From positions 1-53,492 of the forward strand of contig CAIMWE010000111.1 of NCBI GenBank assembly GCA_903845115.1: a DNA stretch of 53,492 nt. Reading direction: 5' to 3'. Both the position numbers and the translations under genes were made by a program. Of this stretch, positions 16,275-24,716 are shown one piece after another. The stretch is from an uncultured Acidobacteriota bacterium (GTDB lineage Bacteria > Acidobacteriota > Thermoanaerobaculia > UBA5066). The notes beneath the pieces are model-generated. The model had not been told where the DNA came from, searched no databases, and worked only from the letters and a program-made list of their open reading frames with translations. The first letter of the stretch is position 1; the number at the start of each line of letters is the position of its first letter.

Positions 16275-17570
16275 TCACCTTCCGGCCGGAGGGCGGTCGA
16301 TGCCGGCTCCCAGGAAGCGCCGCCTGAGCTCGGGGACGATCAGCTCGATGGGGGCCCGGCGGCGGGCGATGATCCGGACGACGCACTGCGCTCCAGACTT
16401 GACGGTCGTCGGCGGGCCCTTCCCGGAGGACCAGCGGTAGCCGGAGGGGGTGCCGGCGTCCTTCTTCAGCCCGATCCGGACCATGACCGGCGCGCCGTCC
16501 CGGGTCAGGACCTGCACGAGCTCCGAGTTGTCGAGCACCCTCATGAGGCCTTTCGGGGAGACGGGATACGGCGAGATGGAGAGCACCTCGCCGAGCATCA
16601 CGCCGTACTCCTCGTCCCGAACGCTCTCGGGGATGACATGGGCCTGCATCCCGGCCCGAAGCGCCAGGCCCTGGAACGGCGCGACGTACGCGACCACCAC
16701 CGGCTCGTTCTCCGCCCCGGATTCCCCGGAGGAGGTCATCTCCAGCGTCGCGATCGAGTCGCCCTGCTGCAGCATGGTCCCGGGGTTCCTGTGGAGCTCG
16801 ACGACGACCCCGCCCTCGAGACTCCGGACCTCGGAGTGGCTCCTCATGCGCTCCCGGAGCGAGACGACCCGCTCCTCGACGGGGACGACCTGCGTCGTCA
16901 ACTCCACGAACCGCTGGTGCACCTCGTACGCGGTCTTCTGCGCGAGGACGTCCAGCCCGGCCAGGCTCTGCTCGTCCTGCAGCTTCTGGAGCTGCGCCCG
17001 GCGGAGCTCGTTGTGCTGCTTCTCGAGGTCCCACGTGCTCACGAGGCCCTGCCGGTGCAGGCTCTCGAGCGACGTCAGGATGGCCTCCGTCTCCTCCATG
17101 AAGAGGCCGCCGAGCCGGATCGACTCGCGCAGGGCCCGGCGCTGCTTCTCGAGGTGCTGCTCCGTCAGCACGTCGTTCTTCTTCTCGAAGAGCTCGACGA
17201 GGTGCCGCTCCTCGTTCAGCTTCTGGAGGAGGCTCTCGGCCTCCCGCAGCTCGGCCCGGAGCGTCGGCTGGTCGAGCCGCGCGACGACCGCCCCCTTCTG
17301 CACGGCCTGCCCCTCCTTCACGTCGAGCTCCAGCAGCTGTCCGGACGAGATCGCCACGATGGGGAAGAGCGTGCCGCTCCGGATCAGGAGCCCCTTGCCG
17401 GTGACCTGCGTCCCCACGCTCCCCGCGAAGGCCCAGGTCACGGCGCCGGCGAGGAGGAGACCGACGGTGAGGAGGGCCACCCAGGTCCCGGTCCCGACCA
17501 CGTAGCGGACCTCGTCCAGCTCCGTCCCGGGCGCCGGGTCGGGAGCCGGCTGGATCGTGCGGCTCGACAT
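16275..17570 (-). CDS. HlyD-family periplasmic adaptor of the NHLP export system
   Basis: 431 residues: short cytosolic N-terminus, one membrane anchor (about 30-52, WVALLTVGLLLAGAVTWAFAG), a lipoyl-like half-domain (ISSGQLLELDVKEGQAVQKG), a long coiled coil from about 115 to 215 rich in Glu/Leu/Arg, then the second lipoyl half (LEGGVVVELHRNPGTMLQQG) and a beta-barrel tail. It bridges an inner-membrane ABC exporter and the outer membrane. Its stop lies four bases before the first ABC subunit, and it follows the methyltransferase by nine bases. A TolC-type outer-membrane channel is not encoded here and must be elsewhere if used. Confidence 0.88.
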   Translation of the reverse strand: MSSRTIQPAPDPAPGTELDEVRYVVGTGTWVALLTVGLLLAGAVTWAFAGSVGTQVTGKGLLIRSGTLFPIVAISSGQLLELDVKEGQAVQKGAVVARLDQPTLRAELREAESLLQKLNEERHLVELFEKKNDVLTEQHLEKQRRALRESIRLGGLFMEETEAILTSLESLHRQGLVSTWDLEKQHNELRRAQLQKLQDEQSLAGLDVLAQKTAYEVHQRFVELTTQVVPVEERVVSLRERMRSHSEVRSLEGGVVVELHRNPGTMLQQGDSIATLEMTSSGESGAENEPVVVAYVAPFQGLALRAGMQAHVIPESVRDEEYGVMLGEVLSISPYPVSPKGLMRVLDNSELVQVLTRDGAPVMVRIGLKKDAGTPSGYRWSSGKGPPTTVKSGAQCVVRIIARRRAPIELIVPELRRRFLGAGIDRPPAGR

Positions 17571-17579
17571 CGGTATAGC

Positions 17580-18569
17580 TCAGGCGGCCCGGGCCGGCCG
17601 GGCGTCCCACGCCCCGGTCCGGCGGATGTAGAAGGAGTTCGGGAAGACCGGGGAGAGGCCCGGCAGGATCCCCTTCGGATGCGTCTTCAGGATCGGGAGG
17701 GCCTCGGCCAGGGCCCCGTGGTGCTCCTCGGCGAGCATGTTGGCGGAGAGGAGGACCTGCCAGCCGGGGTTGTCCGAGAGGAGGCTCTCGAGAAGGTACT
17801 GCTCCGTCCAGAGGACCCGCGCTTCGAGCACCCAGGAGCTCGGGTAGTCCCGCGGGGTGAAGATGTCGTGGAAGTGAACGACCACGCCGGGAGCGAGACG
17901 GGGCAGGAGCTCCTGGAAGATGAACAGGACGTCCCCCTGCGGCTTCACGACGTGGGAGGAGTCGACGAAGAGGAGGTCCCCCGCGCCGAGGGAGCCGGCG
18001 AGCGGGGCGGGGTCCATCCGCTCGATCGGCTCGCGGAGCACGCGCACCGGCAGCTCCTCGAGCCAGGGCTGCTCGAAGGGCTCGATGCAGACGTGGTCGC
18101 ACGGGGCGCCGCCGCGCTCCAGGGCGCGCCGGATGACGAGCGTCGACATGCCGCACCCCACCTCGACGACACGTCGCGGCCGCAGGTGGCGAACCATGTG
18201 GTGGAGGAGTCCGGCGTCGACCGGCCCGAAGGTCCGGTTGCGATAGCCGTAGCGGAGCGGCTCCGGTTCCATCGGGATGTCGGACAGCTCGTCCGTCCCG
18301 GCGAAGGAGCGGAGGAGCTCGAGCTGGGCCCCGGTGCAGAGGTCGAGACCGGGGAGCGGGCGGGGATCCTCCAGCCTCCGGCGAAGGCCGGACTCCCGGA
18401 CGTAAGGCTCGTAGTAGTGGTCGCGAACGGGGAGGAGCCCCATCCGGGCGAGCACCTCGCTCGTGCGCGGCAGGCGCATCAGCCCCTCGGACCTGACGTG
18501 GCGCAGCAACCACGCACAGGGCCTCACCAGGAGCGACAGGAGGTGATCGGACGGGAAAGCAACGGTCAT
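17580..18569 (-). CDS. class I SAM-dependent methyltransferase (Methyltransf_24-like)
   Basis: About 329 residues from ATG 18569, which has GAGGTG nine bases upstream; an open frame continues further upstream but lacks coding character. Motif I is VVEVGCGMSTLVIRRALE, followed by an acidic strand end CIEPF, then LLFVDSSHVVKPQGDV and GVVVHFHDIFTPRDYPSSWV with the acid/His pair common to the Methyltransf_24 group that includes sugar and small-molecule O-methyltransferases. It is the first gene of the leftward run, nine bases from the HlyD gene. It may methylate the exported product; substrate unknown. Confidence 0.8.
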   Translation of the reverse strand: MTVAFPSDHLLSLLVRPCAWLLRHVRSEGLMRLPRTSEVLARMGLLPVRDHYYEPYVRESGLRRRLEDPRPLPGLDLCTGAQLELLRSFAGTDELSDIPMEPEPLRYGYRNRTFGPVDAGLLHHMVRHLRPRRVVEVGCGMSTLVIRRALERGGAPCDHVCIEPFEQPWLEELPVRVLREPIERMDPAPLAGSLGAGDLLFVDSSHVVKPQGDVLFIFQELLPRLAPGVVVHFHDIFTPRDYPSSWVLEARVLWTEQYLLESLLSDNPGWQVLLSANMLAEEHHGALAEALPILKTHPKGILPGLSPVFPNSFYIRRTGAWDARPARAA

Positions 18570-18765
18570 TTCGGGTGGCACCTCGGTCGTTGGAAAAGAG
18601 CCCCTGTGCCCCGAGGCGTCGCCCCCCACGGTCCGGTTCGCCTGCGGGAAGATCCCGGGGCGCCCCTCCGCCCCCGCAGAAGAATACGGTTCCCGGGTTC
18701 CCGCGTGCAAGGAGAGCGGCGCGGCCCCCTCGAGACCATGAAACGGATCCCCCGGGACCCGTCCC

Positions 18766-20598
18766 CTACTTCCCCAGGATCGCGAAGACGCCTTCGATCC
18801 TGCCCATCGGCGCGGCGAGCTGGATTCCGGCGACCGAGCCCTTGATCTGCTCGTAGGTCTCCCTGGCGATCTTCACGCCCTCGGCGAATCCCTCCTCCTT
18901 CGTCGTCGTCCGCCTCATCCGGTCCAGGACCTCCGCCGGCACGCTCGCGCCGGGGACCTCGTTGTTCATGAACTCGGCGTTCCGGTACGACACGAGGGGC
19001 CAGATGCCCGCCACGATCGGCAGCTTCACGTGCTCGATCCTGCGGAGGCACCGCTCCAGGATCCTCGGGTCGAACATCGGCTGCGTCACGATGTACTCCG
19101 CCCCCGCCTCGATCTTCCAGTCGAGCCGGCTCAGCTCCTCGTCCAGGTTGATCGCGCCCGGGTTCAGCCCGACGCCGATGCAGAAGCCGGTCGGGTCCCC
19201 GATCGGGTTGCCGGCCAGGTCGAGCCCGTGGTTCAGGCGCTTGATGATGTTGGTGAGGCCGACGGCGTCGACGTCGAAGACGGCCGTCGCGTCCGGGTAG
19301 TTGCCGAGCTTCGGCGGGTCGCCCGTCACCGCGATGAGGTTGCGGATCCCGAGCGCCCACGCGCCGAGGAGGTCGGACTGCATCCCGATGACGTTCCGGT
19401 CCCGGCAGGCGATGTGCAGCACCGGCTCGATGCCCACCTCCCGCTGGATCGTCGCGGCCATCGCGAGCGCCGACATCCGCGCCGAGGCCCTCGGTCCGTC
19501 GGGGATGTTGATGGCGTCGACCCCGAAGTGGAACAGCTTCCTGGCCTTCTCGATCTCCCTGGCGGGCGAGACTCCCCTGGGCGAGACCAGCTCGACGAGC
19601 GTGACGAATTCCTTCCGCCTGAGCCTGTTCGACAGGCGGGACTTCTCGCTCATCTCGTAGACCTTCACCGCCTCGGGAGCGGTCACCTGCAGGCTCGCGG
19701 CCGTCACGTCCAGCCGCCTCGCCGGCTGGAGCGCCTTCACGGCCCGCCGCATCCCCTTGATGTGCTCGGGGTTGGTCCCGCAGCACCCGCCGACGATGGA
19801 AGCGCCCGTCTGGACGAACCGCTTCGCGTACTCGGCGATGTACTCCGGCGACGTCATGTAGATGTTCCGGCCGCCGATGTTCTGCGGGAGGCCCGCGTTC
19901 GGCTGCACGGAGATCGGCAGCGTCGTCAGCGTCCGGAGGTGCTCCAGGGCGTCCAGCATCGTCTTCGGGCCGACCGAGCAGTTCATCCCGACGGCGTCCG
20001 GCGCGAACGGCAGGATCTCCGACACGAAGCTCTCCAGGGAGGCCCCGCTCAGCAGGTTCCCGTCGTCGTTCATCGTCACCTGGGCGATGAACGGGAAGTC
20101 GGGAGCCAGCTCCTTCAGCGCCCGGACGGCCTGGACCAGCTCGGCCACGAGGGAGAACGTCTCGAAGATGACCAGGTCCGCCCCTCCGTCGATCAGGCCG
20201 CGGATCGGCTCCTTGAACGCGTCCTTCGCCTCGTCGTACGACAGCTTTCCCAGTGGTTCGATCTGGACTCCCAGCGGCCCGACCGAGCCCGCCACCAGGA
20301 CCGAGTCGCCTCCGGCCTTCCTGGCGATCCGCGCCCCCGCGACGTTCACGTCGTACACGCGCGGCTCCAGTCCGTGGGCGGCGAGCTTGAAGCGATTGGC
20401 CCCGAACGTGTTCGTCTCGACGGCGTCGGCGCCCGCGTTCACGTAGTCCCGGTGGACCTCGCCGACGATGTCGGGGTTGACGAGGTTCAGCTCGTCGAAG
20501 CAGGTGTTGATGAAGATCCCCTTCTCGTACAGGTACGTGCCGACGCCGCCGTCGAATACGAGGATCTCTTTTCCCACGCGTTCCCTGAATGATTTCAT
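18766..20598 (-). CDS. bifunctional homocysteine S-methyltransferase / methylenetetrahydrofolate reductase
   Basis: 610 residues combining two methionine-cycle activities. The N-terminal ~300 residues are a homocysteine S-methyltransferase barrel with the zinc ligands Cys in GMNCSVGP and the pair in GGCCGTNPEHI. The C-terminal ~290 residues are an MTHFR barrel (LVELVSPRGVSPAREIEKA, LIAVTGDPPKLGNYPDA, EAGAEYIVTQPMFDP). Such fusions make methyl-THF and use a methyl donor to form methionine. ATG 20598 follows AGAGG nine bases upstream. It is transcribed away from the nucleotidyltransferase-like gene across a 150-bp spacer. It may also feed SAM for the methyltransferase downstream, but a 196-bp spacer separates them and no coupling is seen. 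No riboswitch was recognised in the leader. Confidence 0.92.
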   Translation of the reverse strand: MKSFRERVGKEILVFDGGVGTYLYEKGIFINTCFDELNLVNPDIVGEVHRDYVNAGADAVETNTFGANRFKLAAHGLEPRVYDVNVAGARIARKAGGDSVLVAGSVGPLGVQIEPLGKLSYDEAKDAFKEPIRGLIDGGADLVIFETFSLVAELVQAVRALKELAPDFPFIAQVTMNDDGNLLSGASLESFVSEILPFAPDAVGMNCSVGPKTMLDALEHLRTLTTLPISVQPNAGLPQNIGGRNIYMTSPEYIAEYAKRFVQTGASIVGGCCGTNPEHIKGMRRAVKALQPARRLDVTAASLQVTAPEAVKVYEMSEKSRLSNRLRRKEFVTLVELVSPRGVSPAREIEKARKLFHFGVDAINIPDGPRASARMSALAMAATIQREVGIEPVLHIACRDRNVIGMQSDLLGAWALGIRNLIAVTGDPPKLGNYPDATAVFDVDAVGLTNIIKRLNHGLDLAGNPIGDPTGFCIGVGLNPGAINLDEELSRLDWKIEAGAEYIVTQPMFDPRILERCLRRIEHVKLPIVAGIWPLVSYRNAEFMNNEVPGASVPAEVLDRMRRTTTKEEGFAEGVKIARETYEQIKGSVAGIQLAAPMGRIEGVFAILGK

Positions 20599-20749
20599 CT
20601 CTTGGCCTCTGAAGCGTCGATCTACCCGGGGCTTCGTGGACCGATGGTAACCGGGCGTCCGCGATTCCAGTAGGCGGGGCGCAGCCTCGGGGGTCCCTCG
20701 GGCCGCAAACGGCGTTCCTGTACGATGGGCCGAGGCGACCCCACCCCCG

Positions 20750-21373
20750 ATGAACGAACATGCGGCCCCGCTGACCTCCCTCGAGTCGACCGTCCGGCAG
20801 ATCGCGGCAGCCCTCGACGAGGAGGGCCGGAAGTGGGCCTTCGTCGGGGCCCTCGCCATCTCCGCCCGGGCCGGGCTCCGGGCCTCGAGGGACGTCGAGA
20901 TCGCCATTTCCGTCAGCGACGACCAGGATGCCAGGGGCCTCGTCTTCGACCTCCAGGCGGGAGGGTTTCAGGTCGCGGGCGCCATCGCGAAGGACGCGGC
21001 CGGGAGAACCGCCGCCGTCCGCCTCCGGTCGGTCGGCGAGACGCACCGGAAGGGCATCGTCGTCGACCTTCTCTTCGCGTCGTCGGGCGTCGAGGACGAG
21101 ATCGCCTCGGCGGCCGAGAGGATCCCCGTCCTGCCCGGTCTCGTCGTCCCCGTCGCGCTGCCGGCGCACTTGATCGCGCTGAACGTGCTTTCCCGCGGCG
21201 ACGTCAAGCACCCGCGGGAGGCCGAGGATCTCCGGAGCCTGCTGGCCCGGGCTTCCGCCGGGGACCTCGCCCTGGCCAGGGACCTCCTCCGCCTCGTGAT
21301 CCGGCGAGGGTCCGACCGGGGGAAGGACCTGGAAAGGGAGCTGGACCGGGCCGTCACCGACTTCGGTCCCTGA
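20750..21373 (+). CDS. nucleotidyltransferase-like protein (AbiEii/MNT fold), altered active site
   Basis: 207 residues with the layout of small nucleotidyltransferases used in AbiEii-type systems: W-A-F-V-G-A-L-A then SRDVEIAISV, and later a third acidic strand KGIVVDLLFAS. In active members the first motif is usually GG(L/I)A and the metal pair is D-x-D; here it is G-A and D-x-E, so activity may be reduced or lost. The C-terminal half (LNVLSRGDVKHPREAEDL) matches the helical tail of the family. No antitoxin partner is adjacent. Start ATG 20750 has no clear ribosome binding site. Convergent with the next gene, 27 bp between stops. Confidence 0.6.
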   Translation: MNEHAAPLTSLESTVRQIAAALDEEGRKWAFVGALAISARAGLRASRDVEIAISVSDDQDARGLVFDLQAGGFQVAGAIAKDAAGRTAAVRLRSVGETHRKGIVVDLLFASSGVEDEIASAAERIPVLPGLVVPVALPAHLIALNVLSRGDVKHPREAEDLRSLLARASAGDLALARDLLRLVIRRGSDRGKDLERELDRAVTDFGP

Positions 21374-21400
21374 AGAGCCCTCTCTCCGCCGGCGCCCCTC

Positions 21401-22033
21401 CTACCTGATCCACCCCGGCAAGCACCCCGCCTTCCGGCACGCCTCCGACAGACCTTCCAGCTCGGTGCGCGCGGCATCCACCTCCAGCTGGTACGGGGTG
21501 AGGATCGCGTTCCGGGAGCCGAGAGCGGAGGCCGAGACTCCGCCTCCCTGGAGATACACGACCGGGTTCGCGGCGCTGACCTTGTCGTAGTCGTCCTGAG
21601 CCTTCGCAAGCCGGGCGCGGGCCGCGGCGGCCCTCTCCTTCCACCCCTGCTCCTGGGCCGCCTGGGCCTTCATCAACGCCACGGTCTCGGCCGGGATGTC
21701 CGGCTTGGCGGCGCTCGCGGCCCCGTCTGCCGGTCGATCGACCGGGCGGACGCGGGGCGGAGGCGCTTCCGCCTGCTCCTTTTCGAAATAGCTGGCCGGG
21801 ACGCTCGCGGGCTCCTCCTGGACGAGCGGGCTCTTCCTCGCTTCGGCCGGTGGCTTCGCGGTCTCGGCCGGGGCACCGTCCTTGCGCCCGGCCCGGTACG
21901 CTCCCCAGCCCACCAGCGCAACGGCGACGACGATCAGGAACGGGTGATCCCAGACGCTTCGCTCCCGCTCCCGCTCCCGGCCCCTTCCAGGAGGGCGGGA
22001 GACCGGCGCGGGTGGACGGGTCATCGTTCCCAT
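21401..22033 (-). CDS. single-pass membrane protein of unknown function
   Basis: 210 residues. Start ATG 22033 has a perfect AGGAGG five bases upstream. The N-terminus is Pro/Arg-rich with an arginine/glutamate run (RGRERERERSVW), followed by one membrane segment (about 33-50, FLIVVAVALVGWGAYRAG), a Pro/Ala-rich linker and a C-terminal helical region of about 80 residues (ETVALMKAQAAQEQGWKERA onward) likely to form a coiled coil; two cysteines near the end (EACRKAGCLPGW) could pair. Orientation with a cytosolic N-terminus is likely from the positive charges. No family recognised. Confidence 0.7.
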   Translation of the reverse strand: MGTMTRPPAPVSRPPGRGRERERERSVWDHPFLIVVAVALVGWGAYRAGRKDGAPAETAKPPAEARKSPLVQEEPASVPASYFEKEQAEAPPPRVRPVDRPADGAASAAKPDIPAETVALMKAQAAQEQGWKERAAAARARLAKAQDDYDKVSAANPVVYLQGGGVSASALGSRNAILTPYQLEVDAARTELEGLSEACRKAGCLPGWIR

Positions 22034-22231
22034 GCTGTCCTCCTGCCAGGACTCCGGTCGAAGAGCACCGGCCGTTCTGGAGAAGCTTACTCCGCACCCG
22101 ACTCCCCCCGGCCTTGTATTCCACGGCTCGCGGCCCCACATTACCTATGGCCACGGCAACCGGCACAGCCAAGCACCCAGGGCGCGACGGCGCACAAGGG
22201 CCAGACGGCACAGCCAGAAACAGACCGTGGC

Positions 22232-22260
22232 AAGGGACCGGGACTAGCCTCCCGGTCCTT
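22232..22260 (-). terminator. intrinsic terminator-like hairpin downstream of the kinase gene
   Basis: GGACCGGGA at 22235-22243 pairs with TCCCGGTCC at 22250-22258 around a six-base loop; outer A/T and G/T pairs extend the stem. It lies about 145 bp beyond the stop of the minus-strand kinase and before the promoter region of the membrane-protein gene, so it separates the two units. No strong T tract follows on the minus strand. Confidence 0.45.
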
Positions 22261-22290
22261 CCGTTTCCGGGCGAACCCCGCCAGCCGCGG

Positions 22291-22404
22291 TCAATGACGG
22301 GGGAGAATCACGGCGATTCCGCCCAGCTCCTCCAGCACGGCCGCGAACCCCTCGGGGTCCGACAGCCGTTCCCGGAGCATCGCCAGGGCCAGTTCCCTGG
22401 GGTA
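22291..22404 (-). other. coding-like in-frame extension after the kinase stop codon
   Basis: Directly after the TAG of the kinase (22407-22405) the same frame stays open for 37 codons to TGA at 22293-22291, reading RELALAMLRERLSDPEGF then AAVLEELGGIAVILP. Composition is that of a helical protein rather than noise, and an internal ATG could start a 29-residue peptide. The kinase already ends at the normal place for its family, so this may be the tail of another, deleted gene. The rest of 22034-22290 holds the hairpin at 22232-22260 and the ribosome binding site region of the membrane-protein gene, and nothing else I can name. Confidence 0.3.
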
Positions 22405-24345
22405 CTAGGGGCTCGTCCCGCGCGCCCGGGCGGGCGGTGCGAGCGTGAAGTAGAAGGTCGCGCCCTCGCCGATGGCCCCCTCGGCCCAGACGCGCCCCCC
22501 GTGTCTCTCGACGATCCTCTTCACGAGCGCCAGCCCGATGCCGGTGTGGCCCACCTGGGGCGGGCCGTCCAGCCTCTCGAAGACCCGGAAGAGCCTGTCC
22601 GCGTAGAGGCCGTCGAAGCCGATGCCGTTGTCCCGGACGAAGTAGGCGTCGCCGTCCGGCCCGGCGTCGAACCCGACCTCCACCGCCGGCTCGGGCCGTC
22701 CCGAGCTGAACTTGATCGCGTTGGACAGGAGATGCCTCAGGACCGTGGCGGACAGGCCGCGGTCCGCGTGCGCGGGCGGGAGGTTCCCGACCACGGTCTT
22801 GACGTGCTCCCGCCCGGGGGTCGACACGAGGTCGACGACGACCTCCTCCGCGAGCTGCTTCATGTCCAGGGGGACCCGTTTCAGGTCCCTGCTCCGCGCC
22901 CGGGTGAAGTCGAGCAATCCGTCCACGAGGGAGCCCATCAGGAGGCCGTTGTCGCCGATGGTCCGGAGGAACCTCGAGCCTTCCTCGTCGAGGCCCCCGG
23001 CGAGGTGCCGGGAGAGGAGGGCGGTGAAGCCGTTGATGGCGCGCAGGGGAGCCCTCAGGTCGTGAGAGACGGAGTAGGAGAAGGACTCCAGCTCCTGGTT
23101 GGCCTCCGTCAGCGCAGAGGTCCTCTCCGTCACCCGTTGCTCCAGGTCGGCGTTCAGCCTCAGGATCTCCTGCTCGGCCTTCACACGCTCCGTGATGTCC
23201 CGCGTGACGCCGAGGACCTCGACGATCCGCCCGTCGTCGTCGGTGATCAGCTTCGTGACGACCTCCGTCGGAACGATCGAACCGTCCCGGCGGGGCTGGT
23301 CGACCCGTGCGAGGTGGACCAGCGGGGGGTACCCCTTGGCCGCGACTGCCTCTGCCACGGTCGCTCGGCCTCGGAAGACCGTCTCGACCGAGACCTCCGC
23401 GAGGGCCGCCTTCACGGGCTCGGCCATCACCTCCTCGGGGGTGTATCCCCGCAGCTGCTCGACGGACGGGCTGACGTAGGTGAACCGTCCCGTGTTCGGG
23501 TCGAGGGCCCAGACGACGTCCACCATGTTCTCGGCGAGGAAACGGTAGCGGGCCTCGCTCGCCCGCAGCAGCTCCTCGGCCCTTTTCCTGTCCGTGACGT
23601 CGACGACGTGGGAGATGAAGTGGACCGGCCCGCCCTGGGCGTCCCGGACCAGCGAGCTGGAGACCCGCCCCCAGACGAGGCTGCCGTCCTTGTGAATGTA
23701 GGCCTTCTCGAACTCGGCACGGTCGACCTCTCCGGCCTCGGCCCTCCCGATGAAGGCCGGGCTCACCTCCAGGTAGTCGGGATGCGCGATGTCGTTCACG
23801 CTCGTCCCTTCGAGCTCCTCCTTGGAGTAGCCGAAGATCGCGGACATCTCCCGGTTCACCCGGACGAGACGTCCCCCGGTATCCACCATGCAGATGCCGA
23901 AGTTGGCGTTCTCGAAGGCGAGCCGGAAGGTCTCCTCGCTCGCACGAAGCGCCTCCTCTGCCCTCTTGCGGTCGGTGATGTCGGCACTGAGGACGAAGAT
24001 CCCCTCGGGTACCGGCGACACGCTGAGGTCGTACCAGCGCGTGGCACCGTCGACGTGAGTGAGCTCGGCCTCGAAGCCCTCGTGGATCCGCTCCTCCATG
24101 CAGCGCCGGTAGCGGGCATGGACGGTGCTGCCATCGACGCCGCTGCCGAGCGCCAGCACGCTCTGGCCCAGCAGGCTCTCGCGCTCCCGCTGGAGCTGTC
24201 GGGCGGCCGCCTCGTTGACATAGAGGTAGGTCCAGTCGAAGCCGATGACCGCGCAGCCCTCGAGCAGGCCGTCCAGGAGCTGCGGGGAGATTCCGGAGGG
24301 CGAGCCGTCCCGGGCGTCGGCTGATTTCCACGGTTCGTCCCGCAT
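22405..24345 (-). CDS. orphan PAS-domain sensor histidine kinase
   Basis: 646 residues, no membrane segments. Three PAS domains in series (about 20-130, 140-255, 265-390), two of them ending with the PAC signature D-(I/V)-T-D-R-K-R-A-E and the third with DITERVKAE. A short coiled coil leads to the dimerisation domain SYSVSHDLRAPLRAING with phospho-acceptor His428. The ATPase domain has the N box HLLSNAIKFS, DNGIGFD and TGIGLALVKRIVERHGG. This is the bacteriophytochrome-type HisKA subgroup. ATG 24345 has GGAGG six bases upstream and follows the stop of a small frame at 24347. No response regulator is nearby. Its kinase core is closely similar to that of the divergent kinase at 26071-29373. Ligand of the PAS domains is unknown; no cofactor motif is obvious. 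Confidence 0.9.
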   Translation of the reverse strand: MRDEPWKSADARDGSPSGISPQLLDGLLEGCAVIGFDWTYLYVNEAAARQLQRERESLLGQSVLALGSGVDGSTVHARYRRCMEERIHEGFEAELTHVDGATRWYDLSVSPVPEGIFVLSADITDRKRAEEALRASEETFRLAFENANFGICMVDTGGRLVRVNREMSAIFGYSKEELEGTSVNDIAHPDYLEVSPAFIGRAEAGEVDRAEFEKAYIHKDGSLVWGRVSSSLVRDAQGGPVHFISHVVDVTDRKRAEELLRASEARYRFLAENMVDVVWALDPNTGRFTYVSPSVEQLRGYTPEEVMAEPVKAALAEVSVETVFRGRATVAEAVAAKGYPPLVHLARVDQPRRDGSIVPTEVVTKLITDDDGRIVEVLGVTRDITERVKAEQEILRLNADLEQRVTERTSALTEANQELESFSYSVSHDLRAPLRAINGFTALLSRHLAGGLDEEGSRFLRTIGDNGLLMGSLVDGLLDFTRARSRDLKRVPLDMKQLAEEVVVDLVSTPGREHVKTVVGNLPPAHADRGLSATVLRHLLSNAIKFSSGRPEPAVEVGFDAGPDGDAYFVRDNGIGFDGLYADRLFRVFERLDGPPQVGHTGIGLALVKRIVERHGGRVWAEGAIGEGATFYFTLAPPARARGTSP

Positions 24346-24346
24346 G

Positions 24347-24604
24347 TCACCCCTCCTCGCGGTCTCTTCGCCTGGAGCGCATTCTATTCGGATCATCAGG
24401 CACTCGGGACGGGACCGACCTGGCGGGCCTGGCGAGGAGGGGGAAGCCGGGCCGCTCGGCGAGCGTGTCGGTCCCGTCCGGACCCCACTTCCAGGCGAAG
24501 CTGTGGTCGATCCACGCCCGATCGACCAGCGTCGGCGTGAGGTAGCGCATCCGCTTGCCGTCGACCGGAGAGAGGTACGCGTGGCCCACGACGAAGTCCG
24601 ACAC
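24347..24604 (-). CDS. small hypothetical protein coupled to the kinase
   Basis: A frame from GTG 24604 reads SDFVVGHAYLSPVDGKRMRY, then a TLVDRAWIDHSFAWKW stretch and a basic tail; 85 residues. Its TGA lies one base before the kinase ATG, the spacing expected of coupled genes. Coding character is fair for the first 60 residues, weak in the Arg-rich tail. A stop occurs a few codons upstream of the GTG and the start has no good ribosome binding site, so it may instead be the 3' remnant of a longer gene. No family recognised. Confidence 0.35.
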   Translation of the reverse strand: MSDFVVGHAYLSPVDGKRMRYLTPTLVDRAWIDHSFAWKWGPDGTDTLAERPGFPLLARPARSVPSRVPDDPNRMRSRRRDREEG

Positions 24605-24642
24605 CAGGAGGGAGGTGCCCTGCTAGAACCAGCATGCCTAGC

Positions 24643-24716
24643 GGTGCCGGAGCCGGGACTTGAACACGGATTTTCGCTGGGTTCCTTCCGAATCCCAGAT
24701 TTTTCAGTCTCGCCTG
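24643..24716 (-). pseudogene. degenerate class II tRNA (Leu/Ser-like) copy
   Basis: The minus strand here ends with a tRNA 3' end (GGCTCCGGCACC) preceded by a T arm with TTCAAGT in the loop and one broken stem pair, then a long variable arm and an anticodon-arm-like stretch GACTGAAAAATC. The 5' acceptor half is missing. It begins immediately after the stop codon of the ParE-type toxin. The first 28 bases (24643-24670) repeat those at 25308-25335 with few mismatches, so the pair looks like the two boundaries of an integrated segment. Confidence 0.5.

Noticed and set aside
18570-18765. Possible NHLP precursor peptide upstream of the methyltransferase
   Set aside because: No frame shows a leader with Gly-Gly or a nitrile-hydratase-like pattern; the open frame is Ser/Gly/Arg-rich noise.
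20599-20749. SAM or cobalamin riboswitch before the methionine-cycle enzyme
   Set aside because: The spacer is short and shows no conserved core of either class.
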